From NCBI GenBank assembly GCA_964476135.1, contig CAYYYG010000046.1, positions 1 through 7,704 on the forward strand: a stretch of 7,704 bases of DNA. Direction: 5' to 3'. Positions 1 to 6,395 of the stretch are shown piece by piece. The notes beneath the pieces were generated by a model, which had not been told where the DNA came from, did not search any database, and saw only the letters and a list, made by a program, of their open reading frames with translations. The first letter of the stretch is position 1. Every line of letters begins with the position of its first letter. Made by a program: the position numbers and the translations under genes. This DNA is from CAYYYG01 sp964476135. Lineage in GTDB: Bacteria; Patescibacteriota; Microgenomatia; UBA1406; GWC2-37-13.

Positions 1-37
1 CTGAAATTGGAGCTTTGTATAAAATCAAAAATTTCAT
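1..37 (-). CDS. N-terminus of a YciI/DGPF-like protein (partial)
   Basis: Only the first 12 codons are in the window, reading MKFLILYKAPIS, and the gene runs off the left edge. The start is well supported: the ATG sits 8 nt behind an AAAGGAGGTG ribosome binding site. The N-terminus resembles YciI/DGPF-domain proteins, small ferredoxin-like-fold proteins of poorly defined function that often sit beside ArsR-type regulators. It follows the ArsR gene after 31 nt on the same strand, so the two probably form one operon and this is the likely regulated partner. The family call rests on 12 residues plus context and is tentative; that a gene starts here is much more certain. Confidence 0.5.
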   Translation of the reverse strand, partial: MKFLILYKAPIS

Positions 38-45
38 TTATTATT

Positions 46-55
46 CACCTCCTTT
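46..55 (-). promoter_or_regulatory. strong Shine-Dalgarno site for the left-edge gene
   Basis: On the minus strand this reads AAAGGAGGTG, a nearly full match to the complement of the 16S rRNA 3' end, 8 nt before the ATG at 37. It is the only strong Shine-Dalgarno in the window and belongs to the second gene of an operon, where translation cannot rely on a leaderless start. Confidence 0.8.
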
Positions 56-68
56 GCGTGAAAAGTTT

Positions 69-362
69 CTAAAAATGTCGATCTGGCGATTCCAATAGTG
101 TGTATTTGTTTATATATTCCGAAGCGCTTACTAATGTTTTTTGATTGAGATAAATAGTATGCCGTCTGCCGTTTTTTGTTCGTTTTACTAGTTCCGCCTT
201 TTCCAGAACCTGCAGATGTCTGGTAATTGTCGGAAGGGAGAAGGGGTAATCTGCGGCTATATCGGTAACCGACAGCTCTTTTTTGTAAAGTCTGCCGAGT
301 ATTTTTCTTCTTGTCGGATCGGCTAAAGCATGGAAAACATAGTCCAAATAATATTTAGCCAT
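69..362 (-). CDS. ArsR-family winged-helix transcriptional repressor
   Basis: A 97-residue DNA-binding protein of the ArsR/SmtB type. With the ATG at 362 as start, residues 12-22 read ALADPTRRKIL, the family's signature first helix. Residues 31-56 form the helix-turn-helix, with recognition helix SLPTITRHLQVLEKA at 42-56, and a wing follows near 61-72 (RTKNGRRHTIYL). There are no cysteines, so metal sensing through a CxC motif is excluded; it belongs to the subgroup commonly linked to YciI or SRPBCC proteins. In-frame starts at 413 (ATG) and 434 (TTG) exist, but they add residues unlike the family and lie upstream of the predicted promoter. The promoter places transcription start about at the ATG at 362. 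The inverted repeat over that promoter suggests autoregulation. Ligand unknown. Confidence 0.88.
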   Translation of the reverse strand: MAKYYLDYVFHALADPTRRKILGRLYKKELSVTDIAADYPFSLPTITRHLQVLEKAELVKRTKNGRRHTIYLNQKTLVSASEYINKYTLLESPDRHF

Positions 363-363
363 A

Positions 364-381
364 TGACTAAGTATATAGTCA
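364..381. promoter_or_regulatory. candidate ArsR operator (18-bp inverted repeat)
   Basis: TGACTA-N6-TAGTCA has perfect 6-bp arms and lies directly before the ArsR start codon, covering the -10 hexamer of the predicted arsR promoter. A repressor bound here would block RNA polymerase, which fits the usual negative autoregulation of ArsR proteins. Binding by this protein is inferred from position. Confidence 0.55.
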
Positions 382-398
382 ATTCGTGAAAACCGCAA
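370..398 (-). promoter_or_regulatory. predicted promoter of the ArsR operon
   Basis: On the minus strand a TTGCGG box (393-398) lies 17 bp before TATACT (370-375). Initiation about 7 nt after the -10 falls at 362-363, the ATG itself, predicting a leaderless transcript. The -35 is weak (TTG only); the -10 is good. Confidence 0.5.
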
Positions 399-458
399 TT
401 GTAATTTGCTCATGGAACAAGGAAACTCTGTCAATCGTCTGATTTGTATTCTTTTCGC

Positions 459-488
459 TTGACTTGGTATTTGAATTAATGCTATTAA
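459..488 (+). promoter_or_regulatory. predicted promoter of the Ig-like protein gene
   Basis: TTGACT (459-464) matches five of six -35 consensus bases and is followed after 18 bp by TATTAA (483-488), a moderate -10. Initiation near 495 would leave an A/T-rich leader of about 30 nt with no recognisable Shine-Dalgarno before the ATG at 525. Confidence 0.4.
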
Positions 489-524
489 TTATTTTGCTGG
501 TTATTAAACATCAATAATAAAAAA

Positions 525-1841
525 ATGGGACAAAAAAATATCACACTTATTTTAGTTGCTGTATCCGTTTTTGTATTTTCCGCACCGCTATTGAGTGTCC
601 TGGCAGATGCTATTGCTCCGGAAGTCACATTAAATAGTTTTCCAAGCGTCACCTCAGATAGCACCCCTTCGGTTACCGGACTGGCTTCGGATGACGATGA
701 GGAGGTTGAGGCGGTGCAGTTCAAGGTTGGTTCAGGATCGTGGAGTGAATGTAGCGCCGATGATGGAGCCTTCGACGAAGACGAGGAAAATTTTACCTGC
801 ACGGTTGCGAGTCAGTTGTCGGATGGCGAGTATGAAATTTTTGTGCGCAGCCGCGACAACTCGAGTAATGTTACACCCTCCGGGGAGGAGGAAAGTGTAG
901 AGTTTACGGTGGATACGGTCGCACCCGCGCCGCCCGGAATCCTGAGTCCAACCAGCTATTGCGAAGACTGCGTTGAGCCTGCTCTTATATTCAGGAAAGC
1001 ATCTGACGGGGAAGAGGGCTCGGGTGTCAAGAATTATTCTGTATATCTCGACGACGGTAAGCGAATATCGTATGGTACGACAGGCATACCGCCAGCCGGT
1101 CATGAAGAAGAATCTGAAGAAGAATGGAAGTCTGACAATTATGTAACCGTCACGTTTTATAACGAACACGATGATGCCGAATGGAATGATGAAATATGGG
1201 TAGAGTTTGCCGGACTGGAAATACAGCCCCTGAGCGCCGGAAAACACACATGGCGCGTAACCGTGAACGATTTGGCGGGCAACGAATCAACCTCGACGAC
1301 CGATTTCTACATCGATGAAACTGATCCCGAATTTATGGAAGTTGCCGTTGCCGACACAGCGATGGTAATTTCTACGGGTGAATACAAGTTAAGATCAACA
1401 GCACGCACTCCTTCTTTTTCCGGCAAGGTGACTGATTTTTATGTAGGAACGCAAAATTCTACCGACGTATACGATGAAACGGCTTCAGGGCCTGAAATAG
1501 TTACACTTTCAGTGCAGAAGCTTGTTAATCCGAATCTGCTGCAAAAAGGCGCAGACGAGGAAGATGACGATGAGGATACTATTGCGCCAAGCGTCAATAA
1601 ACAGCCGAGTCCATATAAGCATTACTCGTCCAGTTCGGTTAAATTTGCCAAAATTGACAATGATGTAAACAATAGCAAATCCGGGAGATTTTTTATTTCC
1701 GTTCCGTATCCGTTAGAAAATGGATACTATAAAGTCAGTATGCAGGCAAAGGACAAGTCCGGCAACGAATCGGAAGCGCTGATTTTTTATCTATCACTGA
1801 ACTATAAAGGGCCGGGAGCAAAAACATATAAGTCAAAATAA
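525..1841 (+). CDS. secreted protein with Ig-like repeats
   Basis: A 438-residue protein with an N-terminal signal peptide: residues 1-28 are hydrophobic (ITLILVAVSVFVFSAPLLSV) and end in ADA, a plausible signal peptidase I site. The rest reads as about three bacterial Ig-like beta-sandwich modules, near 30-130, 131-266 and 267-424. Recurring phrases are of the kind DTVAPAPP and DETDPEF at module joins, GxYxxxVxxxDxxGN near module ends (DLAGNES at 249-255, DKSGNES at 410-416) and SxTPSVTG at 46-52. Four cysteines (76, 92, 146, 149) could form disulfides outside the cell. Acidic runs (56-60, 84-88, 195-200, 344-351) make the protein strongly acidic. No LPXTG motif or C-terminal membrane anchor is visible, so it is probably secreted or held by other surface structures. 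Ligand and role are unknown. The three module boundaries are estimates. Confidence 0.75.
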   Translation: MGQKNITLILVAVSVFVFSAPLLSVLADAIAPEVTLNSFPSVTSDSTPSVTGLASDDDEEVEAVQFKVGSGSWSECSADDGAFDEDEENFTCTVASQLSDGEYEIFVRSRDNSSNVTPSGEEESVEFTVDTVAPAPPGILSPTSYCEDCVEPALIFRKASDGEEGSGVKNYSVYLDDGKRISYGTTGIPPAGHEEESEEEWKSDNYVTVTFYNEHDDAEWNDEIWVEFAGLEIQPLSAGKHTWRVTVNDLAGNESTSTTDFYIDETDPEFMEVAVADTAMVISTGEYKLRSTARTPSFSGKVTDFYVGTQNSTDVYDETASGPEIVTLSVQKLVNPNLLQKGADEEDDDEDTIAPSVNKQPSPYKHYSSSSVKFAKIDNDVNNSKSGRFFISVPYPLENGYYKVSMQAKDKSGNESEALIFYLSLNYKGPGAKTYKSK

Positions 1842-1855
1842 GGCTCGTTATACGA

Positions 1856-2389
1856 CTAGATTAATGTGGCAAGTTTTCTCACGGTATTTATGTTTCTTGC
1901 CGTCATGTTTTTGTAAAGCTCGCTGCCTATGAATTTGTGCATGCTACTTTTTGAATAGTTTTTTCGTAAAATATTCCAGACTATCGCACCGTCGATGTAA
2001 ATCAAATTATCTACTGCGGGATTTGTTTTTATCAATTGTAAAGACTTAGCGTTATTGTATTTTTCCCAGAGAAACAAAATGTCTGTTTTCTGTTCCGTGT
2101 TGTTTTGCCAGGTTTGGGGGAGTTTACGTATGAGATTACGGATATTTTCTCCGCTTCTTATCGTTGTTTTGATATCGAACTCGAAGTGAACTTTTAATAG
2201 TCGCTCGATTTTGTCTGTAAGCAGGGTTAAATTATTTTCAACGGATCCGAACATTACGTTCCCTGAATTAATATAAGTCAGGACATTGTCAAACCCGTTC
2301 TTTTCAAAAAGTTCTTTAAGAACGGACATCGGGACCTTGTTGTTGCCACCGACATTTATGCCGCGAAGCAGAGCGACGTAATTAGGCAT
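1856..2389 (-). CDS. DUF1697 family protein
   Basis: A full-length 177-residue member of the DUF1697 family, recognised by the N-terminal signature YVALLRGINVGGNNKVPM (residues 4-21) and the following NVLTYINSGNVMF segment. The C-terminal part carries the family's usual SKSSMHKFIGSELYKNMTARNINTVRKL stretch (read in pieces at roughly 146-173). The biochemical function of the family is not established; it is a small cytoplasmic protein without membrane segments. It starts 41 nt after the PH-domain gene on the same strand and may be cotranscribed with it. It converges on the Ig-like gene with only 14 bp between the two stop codons, and no clear terminator is visible there. Confidence 0.88.
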   Translation of the reverse strand: MPNYVALLRGINVGGNNKVPMSVLKELFEKNGFDNVLTYINSGNVMFGSVENNLTLLTDKIERLLKVHFEFDIKTTIRSGENIRNLIRKLPQTWQNNTEQKTDILFLWEKYNNAKSLQLIKTNPAVDNLIYIDGAIVWNILRKNYSKSSMHKFIGSELYKNMTARNINTVRKLATLI

Positions 2390-2430
2390 AATCTTATGTT
2401 AGCTTACTCTCTATAAAATTGATCGATATT

Positions 2431-2946
2431 TTATTTTCTCTTAAAAATGAATCTTTGACTATCGATTTTGGGTAAGCGGCTTTTGATTAGTTCGGTAAAG
2501 GAGTATGGGCTAGGCACCTCATGAAACACGAGATCCTGACCAAGCGCCGGTATATATAAAATTACTGTGCCAAAGCCGACCACTCTGCCGAGCAAACTTT
2601 GATTTACTGTTATTGACTGAATATTTGTGTATGGGTATGACTGACCTTTTTTCGTGATCACGCCTTTCCATACGATAATCTCATCTTTTTGTAGTTCATA
2701 ATATTCATTTATCCATCTAACGACGATTAATATCAATAAGAATATTTGTATCAATGATACGATAATGAATACGCCAGTCGTAAAATTATGTAATAATAGC
2801 TTAATATTCTCTTCAATCGGCAGATAATCGATCCCAAATCGCCAGCCCACGTAAATACATTCGAGTAACAGCTCCATTACGGTGATACGTATTATGAGCA
2901 TTGTAAAGCTACGCCTTATTATGTAAGTTGAGCTATCAGAGTCCAT
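2431..2946 (-). CDS. PH-domain (bPH2/YdbS-like) membrane protein
   Basis: A 171-residue protein with two predicted transmembrane segments (about 14-34 and 54-77), followed by a bacterial PH-like domain at roughly 80-155. The domain opens with YYELQKDEIIVWKGVITKK and contains YPYTNIQSITVNQSLLGRV, the typical bPH2 core in which a Tyr/Ile-rich strand precedes a conserved Gln-Ser-x-Leu-Gly-Arg. This layout matches YdbS/YdbT-type proteins, whose function in the membrane is poorly known. It ends in a basic tail (FIFKRK). It lies downstream of tRNA-Gln; I found no convincing promoter of its own, so it may be expressed by read-through. Confidence 0.75.
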   Translation of the reverse strand: MDSDSSTYIIRRSFTMLIIRITVMELLLECIYVGWRFGIDYLPIEENIKLLLHNFTTGVFIIVSLIQIFLLILIVVRWINEYYELQKDEIIVWKGVITKKGQSYPYTNIQSITVNQSLLGRVVGFGTVILYIPALGQDLVFHEVPSPYSFTELIKSRLPKIDSQRFIFKRK

Positions 2947-3018
2947 GTCGATAATTTACTGATAAGGCACCCAATGTATATTTTATCCCTTCAGATTCAT
3001 CTGTGACCTTTTCTGCCT

Positions 3019-3044
3019 AAAAACGATACCTCGCCACCTGAGTA
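3019..3044 (-). terminator. weak candidate terminator after tRNA-Gln
   Basis: On the minus strand a short hairpin (TACTC at 3040-3044 with GAGGTA at 3027-3032, one bulged base, 7-nt loop) is followed by CG and five Ts (3019-3023). The stem is short, so termination is probably partial at best. Confidence 0.3.
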
Positions 3045-3051
3045 GCTCGGG

Positions 3052-3122
3052 CTGCCCAGCAGGGATTCGAACCCCGATAAACTGGTTCAGAGCCAGTTGT
3101 CCTACCGTTAGACGACCGGGCA
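3052..3122 (-). tRNA. tRNA-Gln (anticodon CUG)
   Basis: A complete cloverleaf of 71 nt including the discriminator G. The acceptor stem is TGCCCGG with CTGGGCA (one G-U). The D arm is GTCT...GGAC, and the anticodon stem ACTGG/CCAGT encloses loop CTCTGAA with anticodon CTG at 3088-3090. The T arm is CGGGG-TTCGAAT-CCCTG. The anticodon reads CAG, glutamine. The 3' CCA is not encoded (G then CCC follows), so it must be added after transcription. The 5' end abuts the N run, and its first 14 bases recur on the other side of it. Confidence 0.93.
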
Positions 3123-3123
3123 T

Positions 3124-3223
3124 NNNNNNNNNNNNNNNNNNNNNNNNNNNNNNNNNNNNNNNNNNNNNNNNNNNNNNNNNNNNNNNNNNNNNNNNNNNNN
3201 NNNNNNNNNNNNNNNNNNNNNNN
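3124..3223. other. assembly gap, exactly 100 N
   Basis: Exactly 100 Ns, the customary placeholder for a gap of unknown length. The 15 bases TAGACGACCGGGCAT occur immediately before it (3109-3123) and immediately after it (3224-3238), so the two contigs may simply overlap, in which case no sequence is missing. Open reading frames running through the Ns are artefacts. Confidence 0.95.
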
Positions 3224-3237
3224 TAGACGACCGGGCA
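3224..3237 (-). repeat. duplicated 5' end of a tRNA-Gln gene
   Basis: On the minus strand this reads TGCCCGGTCGTCTA, identical to the acceptor and start of the D arm of the tRNA-Gln at 3052-3122. Either it is the true 5' end of the same gene, repeated by an unmerged contig overlap, or it is the start of a second tandem tRNA-Gln (for example UUG) whose remainder lies in the gap. The promoter just upstream (3251-3279) belongs to whichever gene begins here. Confidence 0.7.
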
Positions 3238-3250
3238 TTTGGTACTCAAT

Positions 3251-3279
3251 ATTATAGTTTACAGATGACCCTGTTGCAA
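3251..3279 (-). promoter_or_regulatory. predicted tRNA-Gln promoter
   Basis: On the minus strand TTGCAA (3274-3279) is followed after 17 bp by a perfect TATAAT (3251-3256). Initiation near 3244 gives a 5' leader of about 7 nt before the tRNA start at 3237. The -35 lies inside the last codons of the O-antigen ligase gene, so the tRNA has its own promoter embedded in the preceding gene's end. Confidence 0.6.
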
Positions 3280-4488
3280 TGAATGTGTCGGCTTGGTTTT
3301 TGGGTTGAGTGCGATTCCGAAAATCACGGGTATAAGAAGCATATTCTGCTGCAGCGTTAACCAATAGTGATCGAGTATTCCGGTTAACAGCACTGCAAAA
3401 ATCAGGCTGTATACATGTTCCTGTTTGAGATGAGGTTTTAATGTTTTATAGATTTTATAAATAATAAATCCTCCTATGATCAGTCCGGTTTCTGCGAATA
3501 GCAGCAGAATTATATTGTGTACGGGTTGAAGAAAGAAATACGGATATTTGTTTGGAAACTCCGACCCGGCGATCAAGTAATTACCCAGTCCGACGCCGGT
3601 TAAGGGGTAGTTGATTATTATTGCCGTTGCATTATCTATGAGATTGATTCTTTTTTCGGCGGAGGCGGCGTCGCCCTTTGTCATAAGTACGATTGTCGAC
3701 ACTATAACTATTACCGTAATTTTAGAAAAGAAACACAGAGCGCAGTCGAATCGTTTTTGCCTGGAGAGCATATATAAAATGTTCATTATGGCAAATGTCA
3801 TGATAGCGGTTTTGGAAAAGCTTATAAATATCAGCATTGAACTTATAAGAAGCAGTACATTTTTCATTATTGTATACGGGCGAAGCGTGCGGCTGAATAA
3901 TGCGAATGTATAAATCAGCACATAAAAACCTGCTAGTGAATTTGGATGCGAAAATGTGCCATATGGCCTCACGAACTGTTTTATACCAAGCGATGCGGTC
4001 GCAATATCCGGATAACCCATGCGATAGTATCGCTCACCCAGCCAGTACCATACCCCTTCAATCGCATGCCCGCTGGCAAACTGCATAATGCATAACCCAA
4101 GCTGTATCGCAGCGCCTGAAAGAAATGATTTGAGAATTAACTTATGATCGAGTCTCCGATTTCTTATTATATGGAATAACAGTGAAAAGGCAATGATTTT
4201 AGTCCATTTGTAGAGAGCTGTCTGCCAACTCAAGGATAAAACGATATGAGTCAAAATAATAACTAGCAGTACTTGGGTAGTGCGGCTACTAAAAAATTCT
4301 TTCAGACTCTTAAAATTGAAAATCAGAATCAGAAATACCAGTATATCGGTAAAGTAAATAGTGGGAGATAAATAGTCGATCCGGACTCCGGAGATAAAGG
4401 TGTAGTCGGGAAAAAAATGTCTGCCAAGCTGAGTCGGCAGAAAAAAAATCAGGCTGTATAGTAGGAAATTTTTGATCCTTGCCGTCAT
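3259..4488 (-). CDS. O-antigen ligase / Wzy_C family membrane protein
   Basis: A 409-residue polytopic inner-membrane protein with roughly ten hydrophobic segments. The Wzy_C family region is marked by RPYGTFSHPNSLAGF at 174-188 and SFSKTA at 223-228. The large periplasmic loop carries Arg280, the NYPLTGVGLGNY motif at 293-304 and QPVHNIILLLFAETGLI at 321-337, followed by DHYWLTLQQN at 373-382. In this family an Arg and a His in the periplasmic loop are needed for glycan transfer; Arg280 and His324 are the visible candidates. Members either ligate a lipid-linked glycan to its acceptor (WaaL), polymerise it (Wzy) or glycosylate pilins (PglL/TfpO); sequence alone does not decide which. In a cell-envelope context beside a pseudopilin-like protein, surface glycan or glycoprotein assembly is a reasonable inference. 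It starts 19 nt after the upstream gene and has no Shine-Dalgarno, so it is likely cotranscribed with it. Confidence 0.85.
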   Translation of the reverse strand: MTARIKNFLLYSLIFFLPTQLGRHFFPDYTFISGVRIDYLSPTIYFTDILVFLILIFNFKSLKEFFSSRTTQVLLVIILTHIVLSLSWQTALYKWTKIIAFSLLFHIIRNRRLDHKLILKSFLSGAAIQLGLCIMQFASGHAIEGVWYWLGERYYRMGYPDIATASLGIKQFVRPYGTFSHPNSLAGFYVLIYTFALFSRTLRPYTIMKNVLLLISSMLIFISFSKTAIMTFAIMNILYMLSRQKRFDCALCFFSKITVIVIVSTIVLMTKGDAASAEKRINLIDNATAIIINYPLTGVGLGNYLIAGSEFPNKYPYFFLQPVHNIILLLFAETGLIIGGFIIYKIYKTLKPHLKQEHVYSLIFAVLLTGILDHYWLTLQQNMLLIPVIFGIALNPKTKPTHSLQQGHL

Positions 4489-4507
4489 GGGGGATAATTA
4501 TAAATCA

Positions 4508-5797
4508 TTAACTGCCGGGAAGACCGTTATTCGCGTCGGCGCATACATTTTTTTTATTTATTTTTGCGCACAGTTCGTAATCCTGACCGAATCTTTTCTG
4601 TAGATAAAAATAAGGTACGTCGGTTTCCGGGTCCCTTGGAATATCCTCTACAAAAGTCGGCATAAGCTCAATCAGCGTATTGGGATATTTTTGGTTTTCG
4701 GCATAAAAAGTTTCCATTACTGTGCGCAAATATTTAATGTCCTCACGACGAATAATATCCGGATCTTTTTTTGGCTCCGCAGCCAGCCAGAAATCAAAGG
4801 GAAATTTTAATGTTATTTTATTACTGATTACAACATAAGGCAGAAGAGTTGCGCAGACGAATCCGATTATTCCAGCAGCTATAAATAATATTTTTATCCG
4901 CTGCGAAATGCTCTCCTGAAGTCCCCCGTGCATCGACTTTAGGTCATCATATAGATGATACAGATATACGAGATAAAAAGCGGTACCGGCTTGACCGGTT
5001 ATTGAGGTGACGATTATAAAAATTAGTGGGAAATTGCCAAGCGCCGGGATAAGGCTGCTTAAAATGTATGCCGAGAGCACGATAGCAGCTGTTGTTAGGA
5101 ACTGAAATAAGGAAACGAATATTATTCTTCCGGTAATCGCCGTCAAGTGATTTCTTGTGTAAGAATAGCTTTTTAGCATCGCATTCAGACCGCGATCTTC
5201 TTCTGAAACTGCTATGACGGGTGCCAATATAAACCAGATTGAAAACAAAATACCCGGGACAAATAATATCGTATACCCTCCGATAGTCATTAGTGTGATG
5301 AGAATCAGTGTCCACCATAACCCGGGCAGTTTGCGCACACTCTCCCAGGCACTCTGTAAAAAACCAGGCTGAGCCTGATGGTTATTTAGGTAAGATACAA
5401 CTGCTGCCGCCATCCAGGAAGATATAATCACGTTCGCAATCGACAGAATCATCATAACTATATTCAAGTCGCTGTTTCGCTGCAGAAAGAAACCATAAGC
5501 GCTTGTTATAAGAGCAGGTACTATCGAAAGAGCCACAAACGGTATCAGAGAAAAAAGATGATCCCTCCAGGTTGATACGGTATCGCGAAGAAGCTGTCTC
5601 GGGCTTCTTAGATAATGGATATCGAATCCGATCCCCGAATTGTTGTCTGTTGCTGCTTTTGATGAATAAATTGTCTTGAAAGCGTTGTTGACCATCGTTC
5701 CGGGCCAGCCGCTGTTTTTCAAGGCTTTCCTGATTTCCTGTTCAGGAATTTTTTTTTCGAGCTGGGCCAGTACGTAGTTTAGCAGTTGGGGATCCAT
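4508..5797 (-). CDS. polytopic membrane protein with pseudopilin-like C-terminus
   Basis: A 429-residue composite protein. Residues 1-42 form a small helical domain (LLNYVLAQLEKKIPEQEIRKALKNSGWP from residue 5, read in pieces), a type common at the N-terminus of CPR membrane proteins. Residues about 80-285 hold around six transmembrane segments, resembling DUF975/glycerophosphodiester-phosphodiesterase-type membrane domains (FVPGILFSIWFILAPVIAV at 179-197). A further transmembrane helix lies at about 302-324. The extracytoplasmic tail from 345 matches the soluble part of type II/IV pseudopilins: IIRREDIKYLRTVMETFYAE, then NQKYPNTLIELMPTFVEDIPRDPETDVPYFY, with Cys410 and Cys419 as a possible disulfide. 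The tail lacks a prepilin leader, so it is a pseudopilin-like domain anchored by an ordinary helix. Specific function unknown. Its promoter is shared, back to back, with smpB. Confidence 0.75.
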   Translation of the reverse strand: MDPQLLNYVLAQLEKKIPEQEIRKALKNSGWPGTMVNNAFKTIYSSKAATDNNSGIGFDIHYLRSPRQLLRDTVSTWRDHLFSLIPFVALSIVPALITSAYGFFLQRNSDLNIVMMILSIANVIISSWMAAAVVSYLNNHQAQPGFLQSAWESVRKLPGLWWTLILITLMTIGGYTILFVPGILFSIWFILAPVIAVSEEDRGLNAMLKSYSYTRNHLTAITGRIIFVSLFQFLTTAAIVLSAYILSSLIPALGNFPLIFIIVTSITGQAGTAFYLVYLYHLYDDLKSMHGGLQESISQRIKILFIAAGIIGFVCATLLPYVVISNKITLKFPFDFWLAAEPKKDPDIIRREDIKYLRTVMETFYAENQKYPNTLIELMPTFVEDIPRDPETDVPYFYLQKRFGQDYELCAKINKKNVCADANNGLPGS

Positions 5798-5814
5798 GAT
5801 AATAATCTAATAAT

Positions 5815-5832
5815 ACACTATAATTGTAGTGT
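5815..5832. promoter_or_regulatory. palindrome in a divergent promoter, candidate operator
   Basis: ACACTA-N6-TAGTGT has perfect 6-bp arms with AATT at the centre. It covers the smpB -10 (TATAAT, 5819-5824) and the spacer of the opposing promoter, so a bound protein could control both genes. It shares the ACTA-N6-TAGT core and 18-bp size with the inverted repeat at 364-381. The binding protein is unknown. Confidence 0.4.
5819..5824 (+). promoter_or_regulatory. predicted -10 element of smpB
   Basis: A perfect TATAAT. There is no convincing -35 at 16-18 bp upstream. Initiation near 5831 gives a leader of about 20 nt with no Shine-Dalgarno before the ATG at 5851. Confidence 0.45.
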
Positions 5833-5850
5833 CAATACAGCCAGAATCAT

Positions 5851-6294
5851 ATGAAAATCTCAAATAGAAAATTTTATCGCGACTATGAGCTTATCGAGTC
5901 CTATGAAGCCGGGATCGCCCTCAACGGTGCCGAGGTGAAGTCGGTACGTGCGGGGCATATGCGGCTTGATGAGGCTTTTGTACGTGTTGTGGGTCGAGAT
6001 GTGTTTCTTATTAATGCCGACATCCAGGTTTATCAGTATGCCAGGCCACAGGGGTATGATCCGCGAAGGAGCAGGCGGCTCCTTCTGCATAAAAAGGAAA
6101 TTATCAGGCTTCGCACTAAGCTGGCAGGTGGCGGCAAGCTTACCGTAGCACCCGTTTCCTGCTATAATAAAGGTAGTATTTTTAAGATACAAATCGCCTT
6201 AGCTAGGGGTCGCAAAGAGATTGAAAAGAAGAAACTTGTTAAGGCGCGCGATGAAAGATTGGCACAGAAGCGGGAAGCGAAGGAGTATATGAAG
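5851..6294 (+). CDS. smpB: SsrA-binding protein SmpB (3' end in gap)
   Basis: SmpB binds the tRNA-like part of tmRNA, delivers it to ribosomes stalled without a stop codon and is essential for trans-translation. The 148 visible residues cover nearly the whole protein. They include NRKFYRDYELIESYEAGIAL at 5-24, GAEVKSVRAGHMRLDEAFVRV at 26-46 (read in pieces), the DPRRSRRLLLHKKEI motif at 70-84 and IALARGRKEIEKKK at 115-128. The basic C-terminal tail (from about 121), which enters the mRNA channel and decodes for tmRNA, is present as KARDERLAQKREAKEYMK up to the gap. Usual family length is about 150-160 residues, so only a few codons and the stop are missing. The gene lies just before ssrA on the same strand. 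An apparent reading frame continuing beyond the Ns into ssrA is artefactual. Confidence 0.95.
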
Positions 6295-6394
6295 NNNNNN
6301 NNNNNNNNNNNNNNNNNNNNNNNNNNNNNNNNNNNNNNNNNNNNNNNNNNNNNNNNNNNNNNNNNNNNNNNNNNNNNNNNNNNNNNNNNNNNNN
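6295..6394. other. assembly gap, exactly 100 N
   Basis: A second run of exactly 100 Ns, again a likely fixed-size placeholder. It hides the end of smpB, its stop codon and any promoter of ssrA. The flanks share no meaningful overlap (only AG), so unlike the first gap some sequence is probably missing. Confidence 0.95.
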
Positions 6395-6395
6395 A

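Larger units (their letters stand above)
5807..5835 (-). promoter_or_regulatory. predicted promoter of the membrane/pseudopilin-like gene
   Basis: On the minus strand a perfect TTGACA (5830-5835) is followed after 17 bp by TATTAG (5807-5812). Initiation near 5800 would leave only about 3 nt before the ATG at 5797, so the transcript is predicted to be essentially leaderless. The -35 and spacer overlap the palindrome at 5815-5832 and the smpB -10. Confidence 0.6.

Noticed and set aside
363..434. Longer ArsR starts at 434 (TTG) and 413 (ATG)
   Set aside because: The extra residues do not resemble the family, no ribosome binding site precedes them, and the best promoter lies downstream of both.
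485..1247. Minus-strand reading frames opposite the Ig-like gene
   Set aside because: They are low-complexity or unlike known proteins, and oppose a well-supported gene with a signal peptide and Ig modules.
2983..3364. Minus-strand reading frames spanning the first gap and tRNA-Gln
   Set aside because: They cross 100 Ns, overlap the tRNA and the ligase gene end, and show no family resemblance.
5860..6192. Minus-strand and +2 reading frames inside smpB
   Set aside because: They are shadows of a strongly conserved gene and have no protein-like features.
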